From assembly GCA_013139935.1 (NCBI GenBank), contig WSZX01000004.1, positions 1 through 13,506 of the forward strand: DNA of 13,506 bases. The letters run 5' to 3'. The position numbers and the translations under genes were made by a program. The notes under the pieces were generated by a model. It had not been told where the DNA came from, ran no database searches, and worked only from the letters and a program-made list of their open reading frames with translations. Below, piece after piece: positions 6,509 through 13,506 of this stretch (positions are counted from its first letter, which is position 1; the number at the start of each line of letters is the position of its first letter). The stretch is from Ardenticatenales bacterium. Its GTDB lineage: Bacteria; Chloroflexota; Anaerolineae; Promineifilales; UBA4811.

Positions 6509-7770
6509 GATAGCACATCCTCCGGCCCCGCGATGCTTCCCGCCACGGCCGAAGCGGCCGCAACCGCTGGCCCGGCCAAATAGACCTCGCTCTCGGGGTG
6601 GCCCATGCGCCCACGAAAGTTGCGATTGGTCGTGCTTACCGCTCGCTCGCCGCCCGCCAGCACGCCCATGTGACCGCCCAGGCAGGGACCGCAGGTCGGT
6701 GTGCTGACGACCGCGCCGGCCCGGATGAAGGTTTCAATGAGCCCTTGCCGCAGTGCATCCAGGTATACCTGCTGGCTGCCAGGGATAATGATGCAGCGCA
6801 CGTCGGGATGCACTTGCCGGCCGCGCAACAAGTTGGCTGCCACACTCAAATCGCCGAGGCGGCCGTTGGTGCAGGAACCGATGACGACCTGGGCAATCCT
6901 CACGCCTGCTGCCTGGCTCACCGGGCGAGCATTCTCCGGCAGATGCGGGAAAGCCACCTGTGGCTCAATTTGGCTTGCGTCAATCTCGATGACCCGGACA
7001 TAGGTCGCATCGGGGTCCGCTCGGTGCACGTGGTAGGGACGCAAGGTGCGGCCGTCCACGTAGGCACGAGTGATGTCGTCCACCTCAAAAAGCCCGACCT
7101 TACCACCGGCCTCGATAGCCATGTTTGCCATGGTGAACCGTCCGTCCATGGAGAGACTGTCGATGGCAGGCCCAACGAACTCGATAGCTTTGTAGCGCGC
7201 ACCACCGACGCCAATCTGCCCGATGGTGTAGAGGATCAGGTCCTTGCCGCCAACCCAAGCGCGCAACCGGCCATGGTAAACGATGCGGATCGTCTCCGGC
7301 ACCCGCATCCAGATCCGCCCGGTAGCCATTGCCACAGCGATATCGGTGCTGCCCATGCCGGTGGCAAAGGCCGCCAAGGCGCCGTAGGTACAGGTGTGCG
7401 AATCGGCCCCCACGACAATATCGCCCGGCCCCACCAAGCCCTGCTCCGGCAGCAACACGTGCTCAATACCCATCCGGCCGACCTGGAAATAGTGGGTTAG
7501 TCCCTGCGCCCGCGCGAACTGGTGCATGAGGAGGCACTGCTCGGCCGACTTTATGTCCTTGTTGGGCGCAAAGTGATCCGGTACCATCACTACTCTCTCC
7601 GGATCGAACACCCGCGCCACGCCGAGCTTTTCGAACTCGCGGATGGCAATGGGGGCCGTAATATCGTTTGCCAGCACCACGTCGACAGCAGCTTCAATGA
7701 ACTGGTCGGCGTGCACTTGTTCAGGTTCGACATGTGCCGCCAGAATCTTTTCAGCCAGCGTCATCCCCAT
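6505..7770 (-). CDS. leuC: 3-isopropylmalate dehydratase, large subunit (archaeal-type)
   Basis: Aconitase-family large subunit carrying the [4Fe-4S] cluster of isopropylmalate isomerase. 421 residues, the short LeuC/HacA-type form also common in thermophilic and deep-branching bacteria. The three cluster cysteines are visible: C300 in VIGSCTNGRLGD, and C360 and C363 in TPTCGPCLGGHMG. GADSHTCTYGALAAFATGMG (121-140) and TTNRNFRGRMGHP (380-392) are further family signatures. The ATG at the listed start is 4 nt after the leuA stop, with an AAAGGG ribosome site in the last leuA codons; a second ATG two codons later is also possible. The open frame continues about 49 codons upstream inside leuA, but that extension has no family resemblance and is excluded. 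Confidence 0.95.
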   Translation of the reverse strand: MGMTLAEKILAAHVEPEQVHADQFIEAAVDVVLANDITAPIAIREFEKLGVARVFDPERVVMVPDHFAPNKDIKSAEQCLLMHQFARAQGLTHYFQVGRMGIEHVLLPEQGLVGPGDIVVGADSHTCTYGALAAFATGMGSTDIAVAMATGRIWMRVPETIRIVYHGRLRAWVGGKDLILYTIGQIGVGGARYKAIEFVGPAIDSLSMDGRFTMANMAIEAGGKVGLFEVDDITRAYVDGRTLRPYHVHRADPDATYVRVIEIDASQIEPQVAFPHLPENARPVSQAAGVRIAQVVIGSCTNGRLGDLSVAANLLRGRQVHPDVRCIIIPGSQQVYLDALRQGLIETFIRAGAVVSTPTCGPCLGGHMGVLAGGERAVSTTNRNFRGRMGHPESEVYLAGPAVAAASAVAGSIAGPEDVLS

Positions 7771-7774
7771 CCGG

Positions 7775-9343
7775 TTACCCTTTTTCCTCACGGCGAGCAG
7801 CGATGAGCCGATTGAGGGCAAACAAGTAAGCTCTGGCGCTGGCCACCACAATATCGGTATCGGACCCCCGACCACTGAACGTCCGCCGCTCGACGCCGTT
7901 TTCGTGCACCGGCTCATCGGCCTGAATGCGGATGGTCACCCGCCCGACCGCGTCAATCCCTTCGGTCACCGCCTGGACGGAGAACTCGACCAATTCGTTC
8001 GGCTCACCGATGACACGGTTGATGGCGCGATACACTGCGTCCACTGGGCCTGCGCCGTGGGCCGCATCGCAAAAGAGTTGACCCTCCGCCCCTCGAATGC
8101 GGACAGTGGCGGTGGGGATGCTGTGGTCGCCACAGGAGACCTGAACGTGTTCCAGGTGATAGGTCTCCTCAAAGAACACCTGTACCTCATCGGCTACCAT
8201 GGCCTCCAAGTCTCGGGTGTCCACGGTCTTCTTCTTGTCGGCCACATACAGGAAGCGCTGATAGAGCTTCTCAAACTGCTCCTCTTCGAGCGTGTAGCCC
8301 AGTTCTCCCAGCCGGTGACGTAATCCAGCCCGGCCGGACCGCGCCGAAAGGATAATCTCCGAATCGGGCACGCCAACGTCGCGCGGGTTGATGATCTCGT
8401 AGGTGGTAGGCTCTTTCAGCACTCCGTCCTGGTGGATGCCGGAAGAGTGTGCAAAGGCGTTGGCCCCCACAATGGCTTTGTTTGGCTGCACCGGGATGCC
8501 GGTCAACTGGCTGATTAGACGGCTGACTGGGTAGATGCGTTGGGTGTTGATGCCGGTTTCCAGGCCAAAGTGGTCATGGCGGGTTTTAATGGCCATGACT
8601 ACCTCTTCGAGTGACGAGTTCCCCGCCCGTTCACCGATTCCGTTGATGGTGACCTCCACCTGCCTTGCACCGTTGCGGATGCCGGCCAGCGTGTTGGCCG
8701 TTGCCATGCCGAGGTCATCGTGGCAGTGAACTGAGATGGTAGCATGGTGAATGTTGGGCACATTTTCCACAATGCCCCGGATGAGCGCGCCAAACTCGTC
8801 CGGGGTGGTATAGCCGGTGGTGTCAGGGATGTTGACGACGGTGGCGCCGCCCGCGATGACCGCTTCCAGTACCTGGTGCAGGTAGGCTGGTTCGGCCCGG
8901 CCGGCATCCTCCGCAAAGTATTGCACATCATCCACAAATCTCTTGGCGTATCGGACCGCCTCCACACCCCGTTCCAGCGCCTCGTCGCGGGTGATGCGCA
9001 GCTTGAAGCGGATGTGAACGTCAGAGACTCCCAGCCCGGTGTGGATACGAGGGCATGCAGCGCCACGCAGTGCCTCTACCGCGGCGTCAATGTCTGTTCG
9101 ATTAGCCCGCGTTAGACCGCAGATGGTGCAGTTGCGGATTTCCCGCGAGATGCGCTGTACCGCCCTGAAATCGCCCGGCGAGGAGATGGGAAAGCCGGCC
9201 TCGATAACGTCTACACCCATCTCCTCCAGCACATGGGCAATCTCGACTTTTTCGCTGACGTTGAGGGCCGCTCCGGGCGACTGTTCCCCGTCGCGCAGGG
9301 TAGTGTCAAGGATGATAACCCGATCAGTCGCAGGTGGTGGCAT
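7775..9343 (-). CDS. leuA: 2-isopropylmalate synthase
   Basis: Condenses acetyl-CoA with 2-oxoisovalerate, the committed and leucine-inhibited step of leucine synthesis. 522 residues, the usual length for the bacterial class. The catalytic set is complete: LDTTLRDGEQSPG (R17, D18), VIEAGFPISSP (E48), PRIHTGLGVSD (H101), YFAEDAGR (E145), SVHCHDDLGMATAN (metal ligands H206, H208), NGIGERAGNSSLEE (N242) and FAHSSGIHQDGVLK (H299, H304). The C-terminal LeuA dimer/allosteric domain runs from about 395 to 515 (HGAGPVDAVYRA, GRGSDTDIVVASARAYLFAL), so feedback inhibition by leucine is expected. The ATG follows GGGAGA at good spacing. Upstream lies a 179-bp palindrome-bearing spacer after ilvC; leuC starts 4 nt after its stop. 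This gene is the standard against which the second leuA-like gene is judged. Confidence 0.96.
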   Translation of the reverse strand: MPPPATDRVIILDTTLRDGEQSPGAALNVSEKVEIAHVLEEMGVDVIEAGFPISSPGDFRAVQRISREIRNCTICGLTRANRTDIDAAVEALRGAACPRIHTGLGVSDVHIRFKLRITRDEALERGVEAVRYAKRFVDDVQYFAEDAGRAEPAYLHQVLEAVIAGGATVVNIPDTTGYTTPDEFGALIRGIVENVPNIHHATISVHCHDDLGMATANTLAGIRNGARQVEVTINGIGERAGNSSLEEVVMAIKTRHDHFGLETGINTQRIYPVSRLISQLTGIPVQPNKAIVGANAFAHSSGIHQDGVLKEPTTYEIINPRDVGVPDSEIILSARSGRAGLRHRLGELGYTLEEEQFEKLYQRFLYVADKKKTVDTRDLEAMVADEVQVFFEETYHLEHVQVSCGDHSIPTATVRIRGAEGQLFCDAAHGAGPVDAVYRAINRVIGEPNELVEFSVQAVTEGIDAVGRVTIRIQADEPVHENGVERRTFSGRGSDTDIVVASARAYLFALNRLIAARREEKG

Positions 9344-9522
9344 AGCGTTCTCCCTTGTCTATCACGCCCGTGGCTAAAGCTCGTGAAACGTGAGGCTCAA
9401 GGCCCTTGACCGCGTTCACGGGCGCAGTCAGCGCGCGCTTTCTGGCCATGCGGTCACCTCGGCCCCTCATCCGTGAGGCGGTGCATGCAACGGGCAAACA
9501 CACTCTATCCCAGAGATCCACA
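9344..9522 (-). other. Longest intergenic spacer (ilvC-leuA), palindrome-bearing
   Basis: This 179-bp gap is the largest in the gene block. It contains an 8-bp inverted repeat CGCCCGTG/CACGGGCG (9365-9372 and 9417-9424, 44 nt apart). Between the arms is an interrupted palindrome TCAAGG-C-CCTTGA (9397-9409). A separate small hairpin CCTCA-TCCG-TGAGG lies at 9465-9478. None is followed by a T-run in the direction of transcription, so these are not typical Rho-independent terminators. I see no clear -35/-10 pair. The spacer could hold an mRNA processing or stabilising structure or an operator in front of leuA; this is only a suggestion. Confidence 0.4.
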
Positions 9523-10518
9523 TCACTTTGGATTCAACCACGGCATCATCGCCCGCAGCTTTCGCCCCACCGCTTCAATGGGATGCTGCTGCTCGCGTTT
9601 GCGCATGGTTTCAAAAAAGGGCCGGCCAGCCTGGTTCTCCAGAATCCAGGAGCGCGCGTAGGAACCATCCTGAATCTGGGCGAGTATCCGTCGCATTTCA
9701 GCGCGGGTCTCTTGGGTAATGATGCGCCGGCCGCCGGTATAGTCGCCATGCTCGGCCGTTTCGCTGACCGAGAAGCGCATATAGCTCAAACCTCCCTGTT
9801 GGATCAGGTCTACAATGAGCTTCAATTCGTGCAGGCATTCAAAATAGGCTATTTCGGGCTGATAGCCGGCCTCCAACAGGGTCTCAAAGCCTGCCTTGAT
9901 GAGCTCTGAGACACCGCCGCAAAGCACTGCCTGTTCGCCAAAGAGGTCGGTCTCGGTTTCCTCGGCGAAAGTGGTCTCAATTACACCGGCCCGCGTGCAG
10001 CCAATCCCCTTGGCATAAGCCAGCGCCACGTCTTTGGCCTGCCCGCTCGCATCCTGGTGGACGGCCAGCAGCGCCGGGGTACCAGCGCCTTCCAGGTAAA
10101 GCTCGCGGAGACGATGGCCCGGCGCCTTGGGGGCAATCATACTCACGTCCACGTCCTGGGATGGCAGTATCTGGTGAAAGCGAATGTTGAACCCATGGGC
10201 GAACATCAACGTGTCGCCAGCTTTGAGATTGGGACCAATGGCCTCCCGGTAGAGCACAGGCTGAACCGGATCCGGCACCAGGATCATCACCACGTCAGAC
10301 CAGGCGGCCGCCTCGGCGACAGGCATCACCGTCAGCCCGGACTCTCTTGCCGTCGACCAGGAGCGGCTCTTTTCCCGCAGGCCGACCACCACCTGGCACC
10401 CGCTGTCGTTCAGGTTCAGCGCGTGGGCGTGTCCCTGGCTGCCATAGCCGATTATGGCAATCTTTCTGTCCTCGAGTAGCTCCAGTCTGGCGTCACCGGC
10501 ATAGTAGACCTTGGCCAT
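9523..10518 (-). CDS. ilvC: Ketol-acid reductoisomerase (class I)
   Basis: Mg- and NAD(P)H-dependent isomerisation and reduction of acetolactate and acetohydroxybutyrate, common to the valine, leucine and isoleucine routes. 331 residues, the standard short class I form. Motifs are the Rossmann loop IGYGSQGHAHALNL (23-36) and a cofactor loop GLREKSRSW (46-54). R48, S51 and S53 in that loop are the residues normally linked to NADPH preference. Catalytic positions are FAHGFNI (H108), ETDLFGEQAVLCGG (D191, E195), YFECLHELKLIVD (E227, E231) and RFSVSETAEHGDY (S252). APKAPGH replaces the commoner APKGPGH. The ATG is preceded by a very strong AAGGAGGAGGT ribosome site. It sits 43 bp after ilvN. Confidence 0.97.
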   Translation of the reverse strand: MAKVYYAGDARLELLEDRKIAIIGYGSQGHAHALNLNDSGCQVVVGLREKSRSWSTARESGLTVMPVAEAAAWSDVVMILVPDPVQPVLYREAIGPNLKAGDTLMFAHGFNIRFHQILPSQDVDVSMIAPKAPGHRLRELYLEGAGTPALLAVHQDASGQAKDVALAYAKGIGCTRAGVIETTFAEETETDLFGEQAVLCGGVSELIKAGFETLLEAGYQPEIAYFECLHELKLIVDLIQQGGLSYMRFSVSETAEHGDYTGGRRIITQETRAEMRRILAQIQDGSYARSWILENQAGRPFFETMRKREQQHPIEAVGRKLRAMMPWLNPK

Positions 10519-10561
10519 GAAATACCTCCTCCTTGAAAACGTGACTTTTGACTCAGGATAG

Positions 10562-11059
10562 TTACAACAGAGCGTTGCCGTTGCCAGCCCGCACCATCGC
10601 CACGCGGCCGGTGCGAGCCAACTCCTCGATTCCGTATGGATGCAATAGGCCGATCATCGAATTCACGCGGCTCTGCGGCCCGGTAAGTTCGACCGTCAAC
10701 GAGTTGGCGCCAACGTCCACCACTCGGGCGCGGAAGACGGAGGCCAACTCGATGATCTCGGTGCGTGTCCCCGGGCCGGCTGTGACCTTGATCAGCGCCA
10801 ACTCGCGGGAGACCGCTGGCTGATCGCTCACATCCAGCACCTGGATGACGTTGATGAGTTTGGATAGCTGCTTGACCACCTGCTGTACAACCCGGTCGTC
10901 ACCGTTGAGGACGATTGTCATGCGCGAGACATTCGGTGTCTCGCTATGCCCAACGGTGAGGCTTTCGATGTTATAGTTGCGGCGGCGGAACAAGCTGGCA
11001 ACCCGGTGTAGCACGCCAGGCTTGTCTTCCATGAGAGCAATCAACGTGTGCGTTTCCAT
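10562..11059 (-). CDS. ilvN: Acetohydroxyacid synthase, small (regulatory) subunit
   Basis: Regulatory partner of IlvB; it raises activity and confers feedback inhibition by valine or other branched-chain amino acids. 165 residues, the typical IlvN/IlvH size. An N-terminal ACT domain (about 4-75) opens with TLIALMEDKPGVLHRVASLF, then NYNIESLTVGHSE (28-40), the classic small-subunit signature. A C-terminal ferredoxin-like domain covers about 85-160 (ELALIKVTAG and LTVELTGPQSRVNSMIGLL). The ATG is preceded by GGAGGAG. It starts 17 bp after the ilvB stop, consistent with coupled, stoichiometric production. Confidence 0.96.
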   Translation of the reverse strand: METHTLIALMEDKPGVLHRVASLFRRRNYNIESLTVGHSETPNVSRMTIVLNGDDRVVQQVVKQLSKLINVIQVLDVSDQPAVSRELALIKVTAGPGTRTEIIELASVFRARVVDVGANSLTVELTGPQSRVNSMIGLLHPYGIEELARTGRVAMVRAGNGNALL

Positions 11060-11076
11060 ACTCTACTCCTCCGTCA

Positions 11077-12768
11077 TCACTTCTTTGTGGCCACCGGCCG
11101 GCGGATCATGTCGCTGACCGACGCACCGGGCGCAACCATGGGATACACGTTTTCTTCCTGTACAATGTGAAAATCCATCAGCATCGGACCGTCAGTGGCC
11201 ACGGCTTGAGAGACGGCCGGTCCAACCTCGCTCTTTTCCCGCACGGTAATGCCAGGAATGCCGTAGGCCTCAGCCAGTCGCACAAAGTCCGGCCCCAGCA
11301 GTGGCGTGCCAGAGTAGCGCCCTTCAAAGAACAGTTGCTGCCACTGGCGCACCATGCCCAGGTAACCGTTGTTCAGAATGGCAATCTTGATGGGCAGCTT
11401 TTCCTGAACGACTGTCGCTAGTTCCTGGATGTTCATCTGAAAACCACCATCGCCTACGGTCACCCAGACGCGCTCATCCGGACAGCCCGTCTGCGCACCG
11501 ATGGCGGCTGGCAGCGCAAATCCCATCGTTCCCAAACCGCCGGATGAGAGCAGCCCTCGACGCCGATGGTGGACAAAGTACTGCGCCTCCCACATCTGGT
11601 TCTGCCCCACGTCGGATACCATGACCACCTCCCCTTGCGTCGCCTCCCAGATCTGACGCACGACGTATTGCGGTATCAACTCGTCAGTCTCTTGCCCCAC
11701 GATGTCCCGCTTGGCAGAATCACTGCGCCATTCCCGGATGCGCTTCATCCACTTTGAGTGAGCTCTCTCCTCGACCAGCGGAGTGAGAGCCGGCAGAATC
11801 TCTTTCAAATCCCCCAATACAGCCAGGTCGGCCGGTACGGTCTTGTCAATCTCAACCGGGTCAAGGTCCACATGGATGATCTGCGCCTGGCGGGCGAACT
11901 GGTCAACCTGGCCGGTCAGCCGGTCGTCGAAGCGGCTGCCCAGGGAAACAATGAGATCCGCCTGGCTCAGGGCCAGGTTCGTGTATGCCTCGCCGTGCAT
12001 TCCGGCCATGCCCAGGCAGAACGGGTGGGCCTCCGACAGGGCGCCGATACCTAGCAGCGTGGTGACAATCGGGATATTGCCCTTTTCTACCAGCTCCAAC
12101 AGCGCGTCCTCGGCTGCAGCCAGTATCACCCCGTGCCCGGCGATAATGAGCGGTCGCTCGGCCTCGTTGATCATCTGGGCCGCCTGCTGGAGTTGAGATG
12201 GGGAAGGTGTCCCCGGCAGGAGATATCCCGGCAGGGAAACCTCGTCCGGGTAAACATAGTCGACCTCGGCTGCCTGCACATCTTTGGCGATATCGATGAG
12301 AACCGGTCCCGGCCGGCCGGTGCGGGCAATGTAAAAGGCCTCCCTGATTATTGTGGGCAATTCCTGCACATCGGTAACCAGGTAGTTGTGCTTGGTGATG
12401 GGATGCGTAATCCCAGTGATGTCGACCTCCTGAAAGGCGTCGGTGCCGATGACCAAAGTGGGCACCTGCCCGGTGATGGCCACTACCGGCGACGAGTCCA
12501 TGTAGGCCGTTGCCAGTCCGGTAACCAGGTTGGTTGCCCCAGGGCCAGAAGTGGCAATGCAGACACCGACCTTCCCGGTGGCGCGTGCATAGCCATCGGC
12601 CGCATGGGCAGCGGCTTGTTCGTGCCGCATGAGCACGTGGTGGATAGGGTATTCGGGGAGCGTGTGATACAGATGGATTACCGCCCCGCCCGTGATGCCA
12701 AAGATGGTCTCGACCCCCTCCCGCACCAGGCTCTCCCAGACAACTTGCGCTCCTGTCAGTTTCATCAT
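11077..12768 (-). CDS. ilvB: Acetohydroxyacid synthase, large (catalytic) subunit
   Basis: ThDP-, FAD- and Mg-dependent condensation of pyruvate with pyruvate or 2-oxobutyrate, the first shared step of valine/leucine and isoleucine synthesis. 563 residues from the chosen ATG, typical of the family. Motifs are FGITGG (23-28), the catalytic glutamate E50 in LMRHEQAAAHAADGYARATG, CIATSGPGATNLVTGLATAY (70-89), the central FAD/Rossmann domain with LGSRFDDRLTG (276-286), and the ThDP/Mg motif from VGDGGFQMN (438-446) to NNGYLGMVRQWQ (466-477). Two adjacent ATGs follow AGGAGA; the first is taken, and the second would shorten the protein by one residue. An in-frame GTG 54 nt upstream, directly after the proC stop, gives an unrelated extension and is rejected. 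Confidence 0.96.
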   Translation of the reverse strand: MMKLTGAQVVWESLVREGVETIFGITGGAVIHLYHTLPEYPIHHVLMRHEQAAAHAADGYARATGKVGVCIATSGPGATNLVTGLATAYMDSSPVVAITGQVPTLVIGTDAFQEVDITGITHPITKHNYLVTDVQELPTIIREAFYIARTGRPGPVLIDIAKDVQAAEVDYVYPDEVSLPGYLLPGTPSPSQLQQAAQMINEAERPLIIAGHGVILAAAEDALLELVEKGNIPIVTTLLGIGALSEAHPFCLGMAGMHGEAYTNLALSQADLIVSLGSRFDDRLTGQVDQFARQAQIIHVDLDPVEIDKTVPADLAVLGDLKEILPALTPLVEERAHSKWMKRIREWRSDSAKRDIVGQETDELIPQYVVRQIWEATQGEVVMVSDVGQNQMWEAQYFVHHRRRGLLSSGGLGTMGFALPAAIGAQTGCPDERVWVTVGDGGFQMNIQELATVVQEKLPIKIAILNNGYLGMVRQWQQLFFEGRYSGTPLLGPDFVRLAEAYGIPGITVREKSEVGPAVSQAVATDGPMLMDFHIVQEENVYPMVAPGASVSDMIRRPVATKK

Positions 12769-12822
12769 GGTTTCTCCTGATCTGTGTGGTTGCCATTGCA
12801 CGGCGCGCCACCATTCCAGCAC

Positions 12823-13506
12823 CTAGTCATCTGCCGGCAAAACGGCCGTGGGAACCACTCCGTTGGCGACGGTCCCCAGTTGCACCGACTTGAGATAGGC
12901 AGCCCACACTGCCTTGGATAGCACCGTCCGCAGCCCCCCTTTGTCGAGCTGGTAGATAGCGTCGGCGCTGGTGCCGCCCGGGGAGGTGACCATATTGCGC
13001 AACTCGGCCAAGTGCCGCCCCGATTGACGCGTAAACAGGGCCGATCCCAGAACGGTTTGCGTGACCAGTTGCCGGGCCACGCGCCGCGAGAATCCCAGGT
13101 GCACGGCCGCGTCTGTCATGGCCTCCATCATCAAGAAAACAAAGGTGGGTCCTGTGCCGCTGACGGCGGTAGCCATGTCGAGTTTACTCTCATCCTTGAC
13201 GTACACCTCCTCTCCCATCGCCCGCAGGATGTCACGCGCGCAGTGCCGCTGAAGCTCGGAGACGGCTGGGGCAGCTGTCCACACTGTCATGCCCTGGCCG
13301 ATCTGCGCCGGTGTATTGGGCATAGCCCGGACGACGGCTGCATGCGCCAGTCCGTTGGCGATGGTGTTCGTGTTCACCACGGCGACGATGGATAGGGCCA
13401 GTGCCTGGGGAGGGATCGCCCCCTTGAGTTCCTCGATCACAGCGTGCAACACCTGGGGCTTGACCGAGAGGACGACCACGTCTGCCTGGCCACCATTCAG
13501 GGTCAG
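12823..13506 (-). CDS. proC: Pyrroline-5-carboxylate reductase (5' end outside window)
   Basis: Reduces pyrroline-5-carboxylate to proline with NAD(P)H. The frame is open to the right edge: 227 residues are visible and only the N-terminal part, about 40 residues with the Rossmann glycine motif, is missing. Visible motifs are VVVLSVKPQ near the edge, VVRAMPNTPAQIGQGMT, the dimer-domain signature AVSGTGPTFVFLMMEAMTDA, and MVTSPGGTSADAIYQLDKGG with the usual alpha-helical C-terminus. It is the only gene here not dedicated to branched-chain or aspartate-family metabolism. ilvB follows after 54 bp with no terminator, so proC may lead this transcription unit. Confidence 0.95.
   Translation of the reverse strand: MTLNGGQADVVVLSVKPQVLHAVIEELKGAIPPQALALSIVAVVNTNTIANGLAHAAVVRAMPNTPAQIGQGMTVWTAAPAVSELQRHCARDILRAMGEEVYVKDESKLDMATAVSGTGPTFVFLMMEAMTDAAVHLGFSRRVARQLVTQTVLGSALFTRQSGRHLAELRNMVTSPGGTSADAIYQLDKGGLRTVLSKAVWAAYLKSVQLGTVANGVVPTAVLPADD

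Noticed and set aside
7771..7917. N-terminal extension of leuC into leuA
   Set aside because: The extra 49 residues have no LeuC similarity, while the internal ATG has a proper ribosome site and the normal family start.
9465..9478. Hairpin CCTCA-TCCG-TGAGG as a terminator of ilvC
   Set aside because: The stem is only 5 bp and no T-run follows on the minus strand; downstream genes appear to belong to the same unit.
9324..9521. 65-codon minus-strand ORF spanning the ilvC-leuA spacer and overlapping the leuA start
   Set aside because: It starts with a GTG 1 nt after the ilvC stop, has no good ribosome site, runs out of frame into leuA, and its Arg/Ala-rich translation resembles nothing known.
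12769..12822. GTG start for ilvB directly after the proC stop
   Set aside because: The added 18 residues are not part of the family; the ATG pair after AGGAGA begins the usual MKLTGAQ sequence.
12769..12822. Leader peptide or T-box type attenuator ahead of ilvB
   Set aside because: The 54-bp proC-ilvB spacer is too short, has no Leu/Ile/Val-rich ORF and no T-box-like structure. Any such element would lie upstream of proC, outside the window.

Overview
The window reads as one block of amino-acid biosynthesis genes, all on the minus strand, so transcription runs from right to left. Every credible gene belongs to branched-chain amino acid synthesis, except proC at the right edge and an aspartate kinase at the left edge. 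Gene order in the direction of transcription is proC (5' end outside the window), ilvB, ilvN, ilvC, leuA, leuC, leuD, leuB, a truncated ilvE fragment, cimA, a second leuA-like gene, a possible small ORF, and aspartate kinase (3' end outside the window). Spacers are 2 to 179 bp and several genes overlap by 4 nt, as expected for a polycistronic operon. No RNA gene, mobile element, CRISPR array or convincing terminator was seen. The operon promoter and any leader must lie beyond the right edge.

The genes work together as follows. IlvBN (acetohydroxyacid synthase) and IlvC (ketol-acid reductoisomerase) serve both valine and isoleucine. LeuA, LeuCD and LeuB make leucine from 2-oxoisovalerate. CimA makes citramalate from pyruvate and acetyl-CoA; LeuCD and LeuB can carry it to 2-oxobutyrate, giving threonine-independent isoleucine synthesis. 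Dihydroxyacid dehydratase (ilvD) is absent from the window, and the only aminotransferase trace is a 53-residue ilvE stub. Both functions must be encoded elsewhere.

Three things stand out. (1) The second LeuA-like protein aligns with the first without a gap across the whole catalytic barrel, yet it has lost the Arg-Asp-Glu catalytic signature, the catalytic His region and several other pocket residues. It keeps an intact regulatory domain and has an extra C-terminal tail, so it looks like a pseudoenzyme or a protein with a new function. (2) The 160 bp between leuB and cimA encode the N-terminus of a branched-chain aminotransferase, ending in an ATGA overlap with cimA. (3) A 35-codon ORF of unknown nature precedes aspartate kinase.

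The organism is a moderately GC-rich bacterium. The short archaeal-type LeuC/LeuD pair, class I KARI, CimA and the ilvBNC-leuA-leuCD-leuB-cimA order would suit Chloroflexota (Anaerolineae-like) or a similar deep lineage. That is an inference from gene order and protein type only, and I hold it loosely.
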